Source: Bog-473 sp963840245 (GTDB taxonomy: Bacteria > Actinomycetota > Acidimicrobiia > Acidimicrobiales > RAAP-2). From it: a stretch of DNA of 32,341 nt. Each line of letters opens with the position of its first letter. Position 1 is the stretch's first letter. The translations under genes and the position numbers were made by a program. The stretch lies in the NCBI GenBank assembly GCA_963840245.1, contig CAWIYI010000021.1, positions 1 to 32,341 of the forward strand, in the 5' to 3' direction. This document shows, one piece after another, positions 1-8,381 of the stretch. Under the pieces are notes generated by a model. It was not told the origin of the DNA. It saw nothing but the letters and a program-made list of their open reading frames with translations, and ran no database searches.

Positions 1-662
1 TCCACGCACACATCGGCAGCCAGGTCTTCGAGGCCTCGTCGTTCGAGCAGGCGGCCGAGGTGCTGGGTGCGTTCTTCGCGCCGCTCGAACTGCCCGAGCT
101 GGTCGTGGGAGGTGGCCTCGGCGTTCCGTACGTCAACGGCGAGTCGGCTCCGAGCCAGGCGGACTGGGTCGAGGCCACGCTGGGCGCCTGCGCACGGGCG
201 GGCGTGGATCCGGCCACGCGGGTCTCGGCCGAGCCCGGGCGCTCCATCGTGGCCACCGCCGGCATCACCCTCTACACGGTGGGGACTGTGAAGCACCTCC
301 CGGGCATCAGGACCTACGTGAGCGTCGATGGCGGCATGAGCGACAACCCTCGGCCCGTCCTCTACGGCAGCGGCTACGAGGCCTTCCTCCCGCGTGCGGT
401 CGGGTCACCGCGCCCGCGGCCGGTGCGCGTGGTGGGCAAGCACTGCGAGAGCGGTGATCTCGTGGTGCCCGACGCCTACGTGCCCGAGAACCTGGAGGTG
501 GGCGACATCTTGGCCACGCCGGTCACCGGTGCCTACGGCTATGCCATGGCATCCAACTACAACAAGGTGCCCCGTCCGGCAGTCGTCTTCGTGTCCGACG
601 GCACCGCGCGGGTTGTGGTGCGCCGGGAGACGTTCGACGATCTCACCCGGCTGGACGCCTGA
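1..662 (+). CDS. lysA: Diaminopimelate decarboxylase, C-terminal part (5' end outside window)
   Basis: PLP enzyme that decarboxylates meso-diaminopimelate to L-lysine, the last step of lysine synthesis, in the cytosol. The frame is open from base 3, so the gene begins upstream and only about 219 residues are visible. The first visible residues are HAHIGSQ, the conserved His/Ser motif of fold-III decarboxylases. They are followed by the glycine-rich phosphate-binding GGGLG, then SAEPGRSIV, the catalytic-Cys motif CESGD, and near the end GAYGYAMASNYN, which contributes active-site Tyr and substrate contacts. All these are diagnostic of LysA rather than of arginine or ornithine decarboxylases. 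It stops at TGA 660-662, about 80 bases before hom, the usual actinobacterial lysA-hom order, so both branches of the aspartate pathway sit together. Nothing looks broken in the visible part. Confidence 0.96.
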   Translation, partial: HAHIGSQVFEASSFEQAAEVLGAFFAPLELPELVVGGGLGVPYVNGESAPSQADWVEATLGACARAGVDPATRVSAEPGRSIVATAGITLYTVGTVKHLPGIRTYVSVDGGMSDNPRPVLYGSGYEAFLPRAVGSPRPRPVRVVGKHCESGDLVVPDAYVPENLEVGDILATPVTGAYGYAMASNYNKVPRPAVVFVSDGTARVVVRRETFDDLTRLDA

Positions 663-729
663 ACGACGCCGGCCAGGGGCTCGTGATCGGCCACCGACGC
701 GCATGGGCAGTTGGCAGCGCGGCACCTTG

Positions 730-735
730 TACCGT
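730..735 (+). promoter_or_regulatory. Possible -10 box (TACCGT) for a leaderless hom transcript
   Basis: TACCGT fits the actinobacterial TAnnnT -10 pattern and lies six bases before GTG 742, the spacing expected if transcription starts at the start codon. No well-spaced -35 is visible (TTGGCA at 711-716 is only 13 bases away). Tentative. Confidence 0.3.
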
Positions 736-741
736 TTGGAG

Positions 742-2097
742 GTGACTGCCGACCAGGCCAGCGCATCGTCGCACGCCCATCAGGCTCCGACCGTGCGCGT
801 CGGCCTGCTCGGTTGCGGCAACGTCGGGGGCGCCCTGGCCGAGATCCTGCTCACCCGCTCCGACGACATCGCCGCCCGCACGGGCATCCGCCTGGAGCTG
901 GTCGGGATCGCCGTGGCCCACCCGGAGCGGCCTCGGCCGGGGGTCATCCCCGCCGACCTCATCGGCACGGATGCCGCCGCGTTGGTCCAACGCGCCGACG
1001 TCGACGTCGTCGTGGAGGTCATCGGGGGGATCCATCCCGCGCACGAGCTGATTCAGGCCGCCCTGCGCAACGGCAAGCCCGTCGTCACCGCCAACAAGGC
1101 GCTCCTGGCCACGGCCGGCGCCGAGCTGGCCGAGGTGGCCGCGGCGGCGGGCGTGGACCTGCTCTACGAGGCGGCGGTCGCCGGGGCCATCCCCGTGATC
1201 CGGCCCTTGCGCGAGTCGCTGGCCGGGGAGCAGATCGTCCGGGTCATGGGGATCGTCAACGGCACGACGAACTACATCCTCACCCGGATGGAGGAGGAGG
1301 GCGCCGCCTATGACGACGTCCTCCGCGAGGCGCAGGAACTCGGTCTGGCCGAGCGTGATCCGACGGCCGACGTGGATGGGCACGACGCGGCGGCCAAGGC
1401 CGCCATCCTCGCCGCGCTGGCCTTCGGCAGCGACGTCGTCGACGCCGACGTGCACCGGGAGGGCATCACCACGATCAGCGCGGCCGATGTCACCTACGCC
1501 AGCCGGCTCGGGTACTCGGTCAAGCTGCTGGCCATCGCGGAGCTGATCGACGGCGGCCCCGAGGTGTCCGTGCGTGTGCACCCGGCCATGGTCCCCAAGA
1601 CGCACCCCCTGGCGTCGGTCCGCGGCGCCTTCAACGCCGTCTTCGTGGAGGGCGCGGTGAGCGGCGAGCTCATGCTCTACGGCCGTGGCGCCGGGGGCGG
1701 ACCGACCGCGAGCGCCATGCTCGGTGACCTCGTCGACGCCTCGAGGAACCTGCTGGCGGGCGCGCCGGCGCCGGCGCCGAAGCGCACGAGCACGACGGTG
1801 TTCGCTCAGGACGACATGCACTCGGCCTTCTACCTCAGCATGGACGTGGCGGACCGGCCCGGCGTCCTGGCCGCCGTGGCCAAGATCTTCGGGGACCACG
1901 ACGTCTCCATCCGGGCCATGGAGCAAGTGGGCCTGGCGGAGGAGGCCCGGCTGATCTTCCTGACCCACGTGGCCCGCGAGGGGAACCTGCTCGCCACCAT
2001 CGACGAGCTACGCCGGCACCAGGCGGTGGACCGGGTCAGCGGGGTGCTCCGGGTCATCGGCGAGCGTGATGAGGACGGGCGAGGGAGCGTCCCGTGA
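742..2097 (+). CDS. hom: Homoserine dehydrogenase with C-terminal ACT domain
   Basis: Reduces aspartate semialdehyde to homoserine with NAD(P)H, the branch point to threonine and methionine. Numbering from GTG 742, the Rossmann motif GLLGCGNVGG is at about 21-30, the conserved ANKALLA (Lys119) follows, then NGTTNYILT at 173-181 and DPTADVDGHDAAAKA at about 207-220, the substrate-binding and catalytic core. A C-terminal ACT domain (AFYLSMDVADRPGVLAAVAK onward, about 355-430) suggests allosteric feedback by threonine, as known for this family. The start is uncertain: ATG 703 and GTG 793 are also in frame. GTG 742 is preferred because it leaves a short N-terminal tail and a TAnnnT box lies six bases upstream, but no spaced Shine-Dalgarno is present. 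The stop overlaps thrC by four bases (GTGA), so the two are translationally coupled. Confidence 0.95.
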   Translation: MTADQASASSHAHQAPTVRVGLLGCGNVGGALAEILLTRSDDIAARTGIRLELVGIAVAHPERPRPGVIPADLIGTDAAALVQRADVDVVVEVIGGIHPAHELIQAALRNGKPVVTANKALLATAGAELAEVAAAAGVDLLYEAAVAGAIPVIRPLRESLAGEQIVRVMGIVNGTTNYILTRMEEEGAAYDDVLREAQELGLAERDPTADVDGHDAAAKAAILAALAFGSDVVDADVHREGITTISAADVTYASRLGYSVKLLAIAELIDGGPEVSVRVHPAMVPKTHPLASVRGAFNAVFVEGAVSGELMLYGRGAGGGPTASAMLGDLVDASRNLLAGAPAPAPKRTSTTVFAQDDMHSAFYLSMDVADRPGVLAAVAKIFGDHDVSIRAMEQVGLAEEARLIFLTHVAREGNLLATIDELRRHQAVDRVSGVLRVIGERDEDGRGSVP

Positions 2098-3137
2098 CGG
2101 CCGGCTGGCGCGGCGTCATGGAGGAGTACCGCGACTTCCTCCCCATCACCGAGAAGACCCCGGTCGTGACGCTGCTCGAGGGCGGGACGCCGCTGGTGCC
2201 CGCCCCCAGGCTCTCCGAGCGCGTCGGCGCGGAGGTCTGGCTGAAGGTCGAGGGGGCAAACCCGACGGGCAGCTTCAAGGACCGCGGCATGACCATGGCG
2301 ATCTCCTTGGCGGTGGACGAGGGGGCCAAGGCGGTCGTGTGCGCGTCCACCGGCAACACGTCGGCTTCGGCGGCGGCCTACGCGTCGCGGGCCGGCCTGG
2401 CCTGCGTGGTCCTGATCCCCGAAGGCCACATCGCGCTGGGCAAGCTGGCGCAGGCGCTGATGCACGGGGCCCGCGTGCTGCAGGTGCGGGGGAACTTCGA
2501 CCAACTGCTCACCATCGTGCGCGACCTGCCGAACCACGCGCCGATCACCGTCGTCAACTCCGTGAACCCGCACCGGATCGAGGGGCAGATGACGGGCGCG
2601 TTCGAGATCGTCGACGTCCTGGGCGACGCCCCCGACGTGCACTGCATCCCTGTGGGCAACGCCGGGAATATCTCCGCCTACTGGCGGGGTTATCTCAAGT
2701 ACAAGGAGGCCGGTCGTTCGACCAAGCTGCCTCGCATGTTGGGATTCCAGGCGGCAGGCGCCGCGCCCATCGTGTTGGGCCACCCGGTCGAGAACCCCGA
2801 GACGATCGCCACCGCGATCCGCATCGGGAACCCGGCCAGTTGGTACTCGGCCACGGCCGCCGCGTCCGAGTCCGGCGGGTCCATCACGGCGGTCACCGAC
2901 GAAGAGATCATGGAGGCGTACACGCTCCTGGCCCAGCAGGAATCCGTCTTCTGTGAGGCGGCGTCCTCGGCCTCGGTAGCCGGGTTGATCAAGCGCGGCG
3001 TGCCCGAGGGCTCCACGGTGGTGTGCGTGCTGACGGGGCACGGGCTCAAGGATCCCGACCTCGCGATCAAGGCGATCTCGGTCCCTTCGGTGATCGACCT
3101 CGAGCTCGAGTCGGTCCTGGCCGAGATCTCCCTGTAG
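2094..3137 (+). CDS. thrC: Threonine synthase
   Basis: PLP-dependent enzyme converting O-phosphohomoserine to threonine. At 347 residues it matches the shorter bacterial/actinobacterial class rather than the longer E. coli type. NPTGSFKDRGM carries the PLP Lys (Lys62), and ASTGNTSASAAAYASRAGL is the phosphate/substrate loop typical of fold-II enzymes. VGNAGNISAYW and the late VLTGHGLKDPD are also ThrC hallmarks. The GTG start overlaps the hom stop by four bases with GAGGGAG about seven bases upstream, so it is an operon partner of hom. In related actinobacteria thrB (homoserine kinase), which makes its substrate, comes next; here the next gene is rho and no thrB is seen. The kinase must be elsewhere or replaced. 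Confidence 0.96.
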   Translation: MTAGWRGVMEEYRDFLPITEKTPVVTLLEGGTPLVPAPRLSERVGAEVWLKVEGANPTGSFKDRGMTMAISLAVDEGAKAVVCASTGNTSASAAAYASRAGLACVVLIPEGHIALGKLAQALMHGARVLQVRGNFDQLLTIVRDLPNHAPITVVNSVNPHRIEGQMTGAFEIVDVLGDAPDVHCIPVGNAGNISAYWRGYLKYKEAGRSTKLPRMLGFQAAGAAPIVLGHPVENPETIATAIRIGNPASWYSATAAASESGGSITAVTDEEIMEAYTLLAQQESVFCEAASSASVAGLIKRGVPEGSTVVCVLTGHGLKDPDLAIKAISVPSVIDLELESVLAEISL

Positions 3138-3405
3138 AATGGGATTGCTGGGGTGGGCCGAGAGCCACTGACCTGCGGGAAAGCGGGGTGTGTTGGCATG
3201 ACCCATCCCCTCCAGCTAAACTACAGATATCCCCACTGCGCTTCGTAGCGCTCTCCGCGGGTACATGCGGTCCCAGGAGAGCATCACGCAGAGGTGGTTC
3301 GGGGAAGGGTATTGGATTCACACGCGAATCCCTTCTCGTCCTTGAATTCCCTTGCCACGCGCGGACGAACCCGGGCTGGCGATAACCCTCTTGGAAGAGG
3401 AGCCG
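3138..3405 (+). promoter_or_regulatory. Long structured leader upstream of rho
   Basis: This 268-base stretch has no convincing gene. It can fold: GCTGGGGTGGG (3147-3157) pairs with CCCATCCCCTCCAGC (3202-3216) with one bulge, enclosing a hairpin CCTGC-GGGAAA-GCGGG (3172-3186). A second inverted repeat GGATTC-acacgc-GAATCC sits at 3314-3331. AT-richer patches (TAAACTACAGATAT near 3217-3230) could hold a promoter. A 10-codon ORF (ATG 3139, peptide MGLLGWAESH) lacks a ribosome site. Rho is autoregulated through a long leader in E. coli, so a regulatory role is plausible; the assignment here is inference from foldability and position. No poly-U tract follows the hairpins, so a simple terminator for thrC is not supported. 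Confidence 0.45.
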
Positions 3406-5233
3406 ATGACTGCGGAACAGCAGCTCGAACGATCAGTACTCGAAGGCAAGGAGCGAGATGAGCTCAGTGCCATCGCCCAGGCCATGTCGCTCAAGACGAC
3501 GAGCCGGACGAAGAAGGCCGACATCATCGATCAGATACTCGACGCCACCGGCGTGACCTCAGGGTCCAGCGCGGGCGGGCAGAGCAACGGCGATGCGGAG
3601 CAGGCCGGGACCAACGGCGCCAAGCCGGCTCGTCGCTCCCGGGCGGCTGCCGCCGCCAGGGGCGCGGCGGACGCCACGTCCTTCGTCGCCGGTCAGGCTG
3701 AGGCCGGCGGTGCCGTTTCCCCAGATGCGGCGGACAGCGCCCGAGGCCGACAGCGCCCCGGCCGACACCGCCCCGGCGGGTGCCACGACAACGGAGGCGG
3801 CGAGCAACGGGGACTCCGGTCCGGCCGTGTTCGTCGAGCCGCCCGAGCTGGCCGACGGCGCCGACCCCGCGCCGCGGCAGAACGGGCAGCCCCAGAGTCA
3901 CAACAACCAGAACAACCAGACCAACCAGACCAACCAGCAGGGCAACCGGAACCAGAACCGGAACAACCAGGGCAACCGGAACCAGAACAACCAGTCCGAC
4001 GGCGACGTCGGCAACCGCCGCAGTCGTCGGCGCCGCGGCCGTGACCGCCCGCAGGGCGGCGAGCTCCAGGGTGGCGGCCAGGAGCAGCCCTACTCGGGCG
4101 AGCTGGTCGAGGTGAGCGGGATGCTCGACCTGCGCGACGAGGGCTACGGCTTCTTGCGCTGTGACGGCTACCTGGCTTCGTCCAAGGACGTGTACGTCTC
4201 CATCAGTCAGGCACGGAAGTTCGCGCTGCGCCGCGGCGACTACGTCGAGGGCGCGTGCCGGCCGGCGTCGAACAACGAGAAGTACCCGGCGCTGCTGCGC
4301 ATCGACAAGATCTCGACCATGGACCCCGACGAGGCGCGCAACCGGCCCCGGTTCGAGGACCTGACCCCGCTCTTCCCGGACTCGCGGCTGAACCTCGAGA
4401 TGCCGGGAGACAAGGACAACCTGACCGCCCGGATCGTGGACCTGCTCTCGCCGATCGGCAAGGGACAGCGCGGCATGATCGTGTCGCCGCCCAAGGCCGG
4501 CAAGACGACGGTGATGAAGCAGATCGCCCACTCGATCGAGGCCAACAATCCCGACGTGCACCTCATGGTCCTGCTCGTCGACGAGCGGCCCGAAGAAGTC
4601 ACGGACATGCGGCGCTCGGTGAAGGGCGAGGTCATCGCCTCGACCTTCGACCGCCCCTCCGACGAGCACACGCAGGTGGCCGAGCTGGCGATCGAGCGGG
4701 CCAAGCGGCTCGTGGAGATGGGCCGTGACGTCGTCATCATCCTCGACGGCATCACCCGGCTGGCCCGGGCCTACAACCTGGCCGCGCCGGCGACCGGTCG
4801 CATCATGTCGGGTGGTGTCGACTCCGGTGCGCTGTACCCCCCCAAGAAGTTCTTCGGCGCAGCGCGCAACGTGGAGGAGGGCGGCTCGCTGACGATCCTG
4901 GCCTCGGCGCTCGTGGAGACCGGCTCCAAGATGGACGAGGTCATCTTCGAGGAGTTCAAGGGCACCGGGAACATGGAGCTGCGACTCGACCGGCGGCTCT
5001 CGGAGCGCCGGCTCTACCCGGCCATCGACGTCAACGCCAGCTCGACGCGGCACGAGGAGCTGCTCTTCGAGCGGGGCCAACTGCAGCAGGTCTGGAAGCT
5101 GCGCCGGGTGCTGAACGCGCTGGCCAGCGACGGCAAGGACGCCGCCGGCCTGGAGCTGCTCATGGACAAGATCCGCACCACGCAGAGCAACGACGAGTTC
5201 CTCGCCGAGATCGCCAAGGGCCCGGGCACCTGA
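3406..5233 (+). CDS. rho: Transcription termination factor Rho (apparent frameshift in linker)
   Basis: Hexameric RNA-dependent ATPase/translocase that ends transcription. The N-terminus begins at ATG 3406 behind GAAGAGGAG, with a Rho_N helical domain (LSAIAQAMSLK...TKKADIIDQIL), then an Ala/Pro-rich linker and an Asn/Gln-rich plus Arg-rich stretch. After that comes the cold-shock-like primary RNA site (EGYGFLRCDGYL, KDVYVSISQARKF) and the ATPase core with P-loop SPPKAGKTTVMK, Walker B VVIILDGITRLARAYN and SGGVDSGALYPPKKFFGAARN. The frame changes by one base in the linker: deleting one C of the CCC run 3740-3742 joins DAADSA to EADSAPADTAPAG and gives about 608 residues. As the core is intact and Rho is normally essential in actinobacteria, this is probably a sequence error or a tolerated linker polymorphism. 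Without correction a shorter product could only start inside the linker. Confidence 0.93.
3899..3994 (+). repeat. Asn/Gln codon tract in the Rho linker with a duplicated 21-base unit
   Basis: Thirty-two consecutive codons, read in the Rho frame, are nearly all AAC and CAG (HNNQNNQTNQTNQQGNRNQ and onward). A perfect 21-base direct repeat lies at 3938-3958 and 3968-3988, a 30-base period. The composition contrasts strongly with the GC-rich Ala/Arg/Gly background. It is followed directly by an Arg-rich segment (SRRRRGRD). Confidence 0.9.
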
Positions 5234-5292
5234 CCGGAGGCACCGGCACGACCCCTACACTTGACCGACCCACGCCACACACTGGAGACACC

Positions 5293-5529
5293 ATGAAGAC
5301 GGACATTCACCCCAACTACGTAGACGCCACGGTCAAGTGCTCGTGTGGGAACACGTTCGTCACCCACTCCACCAAGTCGGACCTCCACGTCGAGCTCTGC
5401 AACGAGTGCCACCCCTTCTTCACCGGCAAGCAGAAGCTGGTCGACTCCGGTGGAAGGGTGGAGCGCTTCCAGCGCCGCTACGGCGAGCGCAAGGGCAAGG
5501 CCAAGTCCGCGCCGGCGGCGCAGGACTGA
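5293..5529 (+). CDS. rpmE: 50S ribosomal protein L31, zinc-binding type
   Basis: Seventy-eight-residue protein of the large ribosomal subunit. MKTDIHPNYV at the start and four cysteines (Cys16, Cys18, Cys36, Cys39 in the KCSCGN and LCNECHPF motifs) mark the C+ form that binds Zn2+, as opposed to the zinc-independent paralogue made under zinc starvation. GGRVERFQRRYG near the C-terminus is the conserved L31 tail. It starts at ATG 5293, preceded by CTGGAGAC as a weak ribosome site, 59 bases after rho and 60 bases before prfA. The rho-rpmE-prfA order is the conserved actinobacterial arrangement. No zinc-uptake-regulator box was recognised upstream. Confidence 0.97.
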   Translation: MKTDIHPNYVDATVKCSCGNTFVTHSTKSDLHVELCNECHPFFTGKQKLVDSGGRVERFQRRYGERKGKAKSAPAAQD

Positions 5530-5589
5530 CCAGGCCGGGACCGGCGTCGCCCGCCGCGTCCCCGCCCTCACGAGGAGCCCCGGAAACGC

Positions 5590-6669
5590 ATGTTGGACGA
5601 CCGGATGGCCGCGCTCGAGACGGAGTTCAACGCCATCGAGACCGAGCTGGCCGATCCGGCCACCCTCTCCGATCCCGATCGTCTGCGCGACCTGTCGCGG
5701 CGCCACAAGGAGCTCGGTGAGATCGTCCGCACCTGGCACGAGCTGACCGCCGCCCGCGAGGACGTCACGACCGCCCGCGAGATGCTGACCGAGACCTCGG
5801 GCGACGAGCGCGAGCTCATGCGCCAGGAGGTCGACGAGTTCGAAGCGCTGGTGCTCACGCTCGAGGAGCGCATGGAGACGCTCCTGCTGCCGAAGGACCC
5901 CAACGAGGGCCGCAACGTGATCATGGAGATCCGGGGCGCGGTCGGAGGCGACGAGGCGAACCTCTTCGCCCGCGTGCTCTACGACATGTACCTGCGCTAT
6001 GCGGCCATCAAGAAATGGAAGGTGGAGGTCCTCTCGGAGGACGCGTCGGACAAGGACGGCATCAACGAGGCGGTCTTCCTCGTGAAGGGTCCCGATGCCT
6101 ACATCCGCCTGGAGCACGAGGGCGGCACGCACCGCGTGCAACGGGTGCCCGTGACCGAGGCCAAGGGGAGGATCCACACCTCGACCGCCACCGTGACGGT
6201 CCTGCCCGAGGCGGAGGAGGTCGAGATCGCCATCGACCCCAACGACCTCAAGATCGATGTCTACCGCTCGACCGGCCCGGGGGGGCAGTCGGTCAACACG
6301 ACCGACTCGGCCGTGCGGATCACCCACCTCCCGACCGGGACCGTGGTGGCCATGCAGGACGAGAAGAGCCAGATACAGAACCGGGCCAAGGCCATGGTGG
6401 TGCTGCGGTCCCGCCTGCTCAAGGCGGAGCAGGACCGCCAGTCCGCCGCCATGTCGGCCCAGCGGCGCGATCAGGTGGGGGCGGGCAACCGCACCGACAA
6501 GATCCGCACCTACAACTTCAAGGAGAACCGGGTCACCGACCACCGGATCAACCTGACCCTCTACAAGCTCGACCAGGTGCTGGCAGGCGACCTCGACGAG
6601 CTCACCGACGCGCTGATGGCCGACAAGCGGGGGCGCCAGCTCGGCGGCGAGGAGGACGGCGGGCGGTGA
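5590..6669 (+). CDS. prfA: Peptide chain release factor 1
   Basis: Recognises UAA and UAG in the ribosomal A site and triggers peptide release. The protein is 359 residues, the normal RF1 length. The codon-reading tripeptide is PVT (187-189, within RVPVTEAKGRIHTS), characteristic of RF1 rather than RF2 (SPF), and the catalytic GGQ lies at 231-233 in STGPGGQSVNTTDSAVRI. ATG 5590 is chosen; an in-frame ATG at 5605 is an alternative. The GAGGAG upstream is about 11 bases away, slightly far. The stop TGA overlaps the start of prmC, whose product methylates the Gln of the GGQ, so enzyme and substrate are coupled in one operon. Confidence 0.97.
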   Translation: MLDDRMAALETEFNAIETELADPATLSDPDRLRDLSRRHKELGEIVRTWHELTAAREDVTTAREMLTETSGDERELMRQEVDEFEALVLTLEERMETLLLPKDPNEGRNVIMEIRGAVGGDEANLFARVLYDMYLRYAAIKKWKVEVLSEDASDKDGINEAVFLVKGPDAYIRLEHEGGTHRVQRVPVTEAKGRIHTSTATVTVLPEAEEVEIAIDPNDLKIDVYRSTGPGGQSVNTTDSAVRITHLPTGTVVAMQDEKSQIQNRAKAMVVLRSRLLKAEQDRQSAAMSAQRRDQVGAGNRTDKIRTYNFKENRVTDHRINLTLYKLDQVLAGDLDELTDALMADKRGRQLGGEEDGGR

Positions 6670-7663
6670 GCGCCGGGGCGGGCGCGGCGGGAGCCTCCGC
6701 CGGCCCGATGCCGGAACGGCAGGCCGCTGCCGCGCCGGGCAGCGTGGCGACCCGTGCGCTCGTGGAGGAGCTGACGGCCGTGGTCGGCGGGGCGCGCCAC
6801 GAGGCCCGCTTCATCGTCGACGAGGTGCTCCCGCCGGCCCCCGGTGGGGCGCGGCCCGCGATGGTGGCGCCCGGTCCGGCCGCAGCAGCCCGGGCCATGG
6901 CGGCGCGCCGTGCGGCGGGGGAGCCGCTGCAGTACATCTTCGGCCACTGGCCGTTCCGCCGGCTCGACCTGCGCGTCGATCCCCGGGTCCTGATTCCGCG
7001 GCCCGAGACCGAGCAGGTGGTCGAGGTGGCGCTGGGTGAGGCCCGGCGCCTGCACGGGGTCCGCCCGGGGACGGGACTGGTGGCCGTCGACGCGGGGACC
7101 GGCTCGGGCGCCATCGCGCTGGCGCTGGCGACCGAGCTCGGGGCCGGAGTCTGTGGACCAGGTGTGGGCCACCGACACCAGCGCCGGCGCACTCGAAGTG
7201 GCGGCCGCCAACCTCGAGGCTTGCCGAGGCATGGGCGGCATGGGCGGCATGGGCGGGGCGGGGCGAGGGCCTTCCTCGCGTCGAGCTGGTCGAAGGGAGC
7301 TGGCTGACGCCCTTGCCCGGGGGGCTGCGCGGCCACGTCGACCTGGTGGTGTCGAACCCGCCCTACGTGACCGCGGACGAGTGGGCCGAGCTGGCGCCCG
7401 AAGTGCGCGCCGAGCCGAGGCAGGCCCTCGTCGCCGGGCCGGGCATCGAGGGCACCGCGGGTCTGGCCGACGTGGAAACCGTGCTGGAGCAGGCCTTGCG
7501 CTGGCTCGCACGGCCCGGGGCGGTGATCGTCGAGCTGGCGCCGGCGCAGGCCGAGTCCGCCCTTCGATGGGCGCGGCAGCTCGGGTACGACGAGGTGCGG
7601 GTCGAGCCTGACCTCGTCGGGAGGCCGCGCGCGCTCGTGGCGCGGCTCCGCGGCTCAGAATAG
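6666..7663 (+). CDS. prmC: Release factor glutamine methyltransferase PrmC (two apparent frameshifts)
   Basis: SAM-dependent enzyme that N5-methylates the GGQ glutamine of release factors. The N-terminal helical part contains AGEPLQYIFGHWPFRRLDLRV, then LIPRPETEQVV and the SAM motif VDAGTGSGAIALALA. The second piece reads VDQVWATDTSAGALEVAAANL, and the last carries VDLVVSNPPYVTADEW with the catalytic NPPY, ending at 7663. These lie in three frames in succession. Deleting one G from GGGG 7140-7143 gives ELGPESVDQVWATD, and one G from the G runs at 7255-7263 gives GEGLPRVELVEGSW, restoring about 331 residues. Both are homopolymer errors by type, so the gene is likely intact in the organism. GTG 6666 overlaps the prfA stop; ATG 6708 is an alternative. 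An in-frame MGG triplet repeat sits just before the second shift. Confidence 0.88.
7231..7257 (+). repeat. Three tandem 9-base units (atgggcggc) inside prmC
   Basis: Three copies, the last ending in g instead of c, encode MGGMGGMGG in the SAM-domain region between LEACRG and VELVEGSW. They are followed by two GGGG runs where the reading frame slips. Slippage is a likely origin of both the repeat and the apparent frame error. Confidence 0.8.
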
Positions 7664-7721
7664 ATCCCATGGACGACGATCACGCTGCCCGTCCGCCCTC
7701 GTCGGAGCCGGGGCAACGGCG

Positions 7722-8372
7722 GTGGTGGACGCGCTGGGAGCCGGCGCCGTCGTCGCCGTGCCCAACGTCGGCGGCTACTGCCTCGCCGTGCGTGCAGGGT
7801 CCTTCGACGGCGAGGCGAGGCTGGTCGAGCTGGCCGCCGATCCTGACGGTCCGCACTACGCGGTCGGGCGGATCGACGACCTTCGGGCGCTGACCTCGGC
7901 CTGGAGTGACGAACTGGGCACGCTGCTGCAGCGTTGCTGGCCCGGACCGGTCGAGGTGTTCCTCCCGTGGCGCCGGGACGCCGCCCACGAGCCCGTCCCC
8001 GAGGGCCGGGACGGCGCGCCCACCGACCCCCAAGATGGTGCGGACGTCCTTGGCGCGTGGGCAGCCGTCGTGGGCATGCCCGACGGACGGGCCCTGCGTC
8101 GCCTGTGTCGCGAGCAGGGTCCTTGGCGGACCATCCCGCTCTCGTATAACGAGGCCGATGAGGTCGCGCAGGCTTTCGGTGTCGACGACGTGGCTGTCGT
8201 GGTCGACGGCGGCCGGCGGGATGGCCCACACCCGACGCTGGTGGACGCGACGGTGACCCCGATCAGGGTGCTGCGCGAGGGCGCGCTGCCGGCGTCGTTC
8301 ATTGAGGGCACCATGCTCATGAGCACGCGGCGGCGGCTGTTCTCCCGGTCGAAGCGGACTGACATCGGCTGA
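7722..8372 (+). CDS. YrdC/Sua5-domain protein, divergent (Sua5 position)
   Basis: In Sua5/TsaC proteins this fold makes threonylcarbamoyl-AMP for tRNA t6A. Here DALGAGAVVAVPNVGGYCLAV lines up with the usual R-A-G-G-hydrophobic-PT(D/E)TVYGL region, LLQRCWPGPVEVFLP with FWPGPLTLVL, VGMPDGRALRRLC with VPDHPxxxxLL, and PHPTLVDATVTPIRVLREGAL with the STVVD...VLRPG end. However, the PTDTVYGL residues, the KxR loop and the TSAN-SG motif are missing, so catalytic activity is doubtful. The position directly after prmC is that of Sua5 in actinobacteria. The start is uncertain: ATG 7669, six bases after prmC, opens MDDDHAARPPSSEPG in another frame, and adding one G to GGGG 7710-7713 would join it as EPGATAVVDALG. 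GTG 7722 is the first start in the present frame. Confidence 0.7.
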   Translation: MVDALGAGAVVAVPNVGGYCLAVRAGSFDGEARLVELAADPDGPHYAVGRIDDLRALTSAWSDELGTLLQRCWPGPVEVFLPWRRDAAHEPVPEGRDGAPTDPQDGADVLGAWAAVVGMPDGRALRRLCREQGPWRTIPLSYNEADEVAQAFGVDDVAVVVDGGRRDGPHPTLVDATVTPIRVLREGALPASFIEGTMLMSTRRRLFSRSKRTDIG

Positions 8373-8381
8373 TCCACTCCA

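Noticed and set aside
643..1968. Long open frames antisense to hom, rho, the atp genes and treS
   Set aside because: They are by-products of very high GC at third codon positions; their proteins are low-complexity Arg/Gly/Pro/His and match nothing.
3139..3171. Ten-codon leader peptide (MGLLGWAESH) before rho
   Set aside because: It has no ribosome site, no regulatory run of one amino acid, and overlaps the putative stem; chance is likely.
3161..3186. Resemblance of GCCACTG...GGGAAAGC to part of a cobalamin riboswitch
   Set aside because: The remaining core, including the B12 box and the upstream conserved helices, is absent, and thrC coding sequence occupies the space where they would lie.
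3593..5233. Rho starting inside its linker at 3593 as a shorter, intact gene
   Set aside because: The other frame upstream carries a clear Rho_N domain with a good ribosome site at 3406, so the full gene with one base error is the better reading.
7140..7263. Programmed frameshift in prmC as feedback on release factors
   Set aside because: Attractive in view of RF2 recoding, but two separate shifts in plain G runs and three more in other genes favour sequence errors.
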